Assembly (NCBI GenBank): GCA_023261915.1
Contig: JALRFT010000221.1
Coordinates: 1 to 7,246 of the forward strand
Origin: Acidimicrobiales bacterium
Lineage (GTDB): Bacteria; Actinomycetota; Acidimicrobiia; Acidimicrobiales; Acidimicrobilacustridaceae
Direction of reading: 5' to 3'
Length of the DNA stretch: 7,246 nucleotides
The position numbers and the translations under genes were made by a program. Positions 6,354-7,246 of the stretch are shown here, in pieces. Below the pieces are notes generated by a model. The model worked only from the letters and a program-made list of their open reading frames with translations. It made no database searches and was not told the DNA's origin. Each line of letters starts with the position of its first letter. Position 1 is the first letter of the stretch.

Positions 6354-7246
6354 GGGCGTCCCGCCACTGATGGTGGACCGACCGCACCGGCTGCCGCCGC
6401 CCGACGCCACACCCCCACGAGCGCCCGGGCCGAAGACGCCCACGAGAACCCCGCAGCACGATCCCGACCGGCAGCGACGAGTCGTCGTCGCTCGACAGTG
6501 TCATCACAGAGCAAGGCCATGGCTGACGCCCACTGTTCCACATCGTCGGGGGGAACGAGGATGCCGGCACCACCCACCACACTCGGCAGTGCCGTCGTGT
6601 TGGCAGCAATCACCGGACACCCCAGCCGCATGGCCTCGAGCACCGGAAGACCGAATCCTTCGTAGCGCGAAGGAAAAACCACGGCCGTCGCTCCGAGATA
6701 GAGCGCCTCAAGATCGGCCGACGGAACCCGACCGGGCCGAAGGACCAATTCGGATACGCCGAGTGATCGCACGGCCCCCTCAAGATCGTCCTCAGCGCCG
6801 GCAGCACCCCCGGTGAGCACCAGGCGAGCGTTCGGATGGGTATGCCGTAGGCGGTCGATGGCTTTGACCAACACCGTGTGGTTCTTGTGCGGATAGGTGA
6901 TGGCGGGATAGAGGAAGTAGTCACAATCGGTGAGGCCGAGACGCACAAGTGTGTCCTCACCCCCGGGGCGTTTGCTGGTGCCGTCACCCGTCCCACCGGG
7001 ACGCTGCGCCCCTGGAGGAACGAGGCCAAACCGACGGACCGACGTCCCGAATCGCTCGTGCACCATGGTGGCGACGTGCGTCCCGAGAGTCACGATCACG
7101 TCGGCATGTCGAACCGACCACGGGATAGCGACACGTTCGAAGTTCCGTTTCACGGCCGAGAAGTTCTCGGGGAGATCGAGGGGCTGGAGATCATGGAGCG
7201 TCAGGATCCGCACGCATCGTCGGCTCCCCGGTACCGAACCCCGCCC
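6350..7246 (-). CDS. Glycosyltransferase family 4 (mannosyltransferase-like), 5'-truncated by window edge
   Basis: This is a retaining GT-B glycosyltransferase, probably building the same surface glycan as the next gene. The frame is open to base 7246, giving 298 visible residues. The GTG at 7213 is probably not the start: family sequence of the LHDLQPLDLPENF type normally lies about 100 residues into the protein, so most of the acceptor-binding domain is outside the window. Visible motifs, counted from the edge, are HDLQPL (18-23), ADVIVTLGTHV (48-58), a VPPGAQ linker (76-81), YPAITYPHKNH (113-123) opening the donor domain, LVLTGG (142-147) and FPSRYEGFGLPVLEAMRLGCPVIAAN. The last of these carries the intact EX7E pair (Glu196, Glu204). 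A GILVPPDD loop follows. Its TGA (6352-6350) overlaps the next gene's ATG, so the two glycosyltransferases are translationally coupled. Donor preference for GDP-mannose is inferred from family resemblance and from the nucleotidyltransferase downstream. Confidence 0.9.
   Translation of the reverse strand, partial: GRGSVPGSRRCVRILTLHDLQPLDLPENFSAVKRNFERVAIPWSVRHADVIVTLGTHVATMVHERFGTSVRRFGLVPPGAQRPGGTGDGTSKRPGGEDTLVRLGLTDCDYFLYPAITYPHKNHTVLVKAIDRLRHTHPNARLVLTGGAAGAEDDLEGAVRSLGVSELVLRPGRVPSADLEALYLGATAVVFPSRYEGFGLPVLEAMRLGCPVIAANTTALPSVVGGAGILVPPDDVEQWASAMALLCDDTVERRRLVAAGRDRAAGFSWASSARALVGVWRRAAAAGAVGPPSVAGRP

Noticed and set aside
6354..6443. In-frame 30-codon N-terminal extension of the WcaI-like glycosyltransferase
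   Set aside because: The extension is Gly/Arg/Ser-rich, lies inside the preceding gene and precedes the conserved first strand; the ATGA overlap at 6350-6353 is the better start.
4947..6665. Long plus-strand open frame (572 codons) opposite both glycosyltransferases
   Set aside because: It is antisense to well-conserved GT4 motifs; its product is Arg/Gly/His-rich low-complexity sequence, and no promoter or ribosome site supports it.
7211..7213. GTG as the start of the right-hand glycosyltransferase
   Set aside because: The frame stays open to the window edge, and the protein would begin in the middle of the GT-B N-terminal domain; the gene is cut by the edge.

Overview
The window is high-GC DNA (roughly two thirds G+C by eye, with C or G in most third codon positions) and almost entirely coding. 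A bacterium of the phylum Actinomycetota is the best fit. The evidence is the two-gene F420 block (cofD, cofE), an epimerase resembling mycobacterial GalE1, and a mannose-1-phosphate guanylyltransferase resembling the mycobacterial one. A lineage outside the mycobacteria, such as Acidimicrobiia, is plausible because the F420 ligase lacks the reductase domain fused to it in mycobacteria. That lineage assignment is inference from memory of these families.

Layout: two gene clusters converge at about position 2353. On the plus strand lie the 3' part of gmd (GDP-mannose 4,6-dehydratase, cut by the left edge), then cofD starting inside the gmd stop codon (GTGA overlap), then cofE 24 bases further on with a strong ribosome binding site. 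On the minus strand, reading right to left, are a glycosyltransferase cut by the right edge, a WcaI/WbuB-like family 4 glycosyltransferase joined to it by an ATGA overlap, a small membrane-anchored protein of unknown function, a mannose-1-phosphate guanylyltransferase-type nucleotidyltransferase, and a GalE-like sugar-nucleotide epimerase. The two convergent stop codons are separated by only 4 bases.

How the genes fit together: the minus-strand cluster looks like surface polysaccharide or glycoconjugate synthesis, with GDP-mannose supply, UDP-galactose supply and two glycosyltransferases. Gmd on the other strand consumes GDP-mannose to make GDP-4-keto-6-deoxymannose, so both strands contribute to one nucleotide-sugar theme. 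The cofD-cofE pair makes the F420 cofactor from Fo and is the metabolic outlier. Its position convergent to a mannose-1-phosphate guanylyltransferase recalls the fbiA-fbiB / manB region of Mycobacterium tuberculosis.

I found no RNA genes, mobile elements, CRISPR arrays or long repeats, and no gene-free stretch above 67 bases. Nothing here is convincingly a new biological system. The points most worth a second look are the ligase-only cofE, the gmd-cofD coupling and conserved neighbourhood, and the unknown membrane protein.
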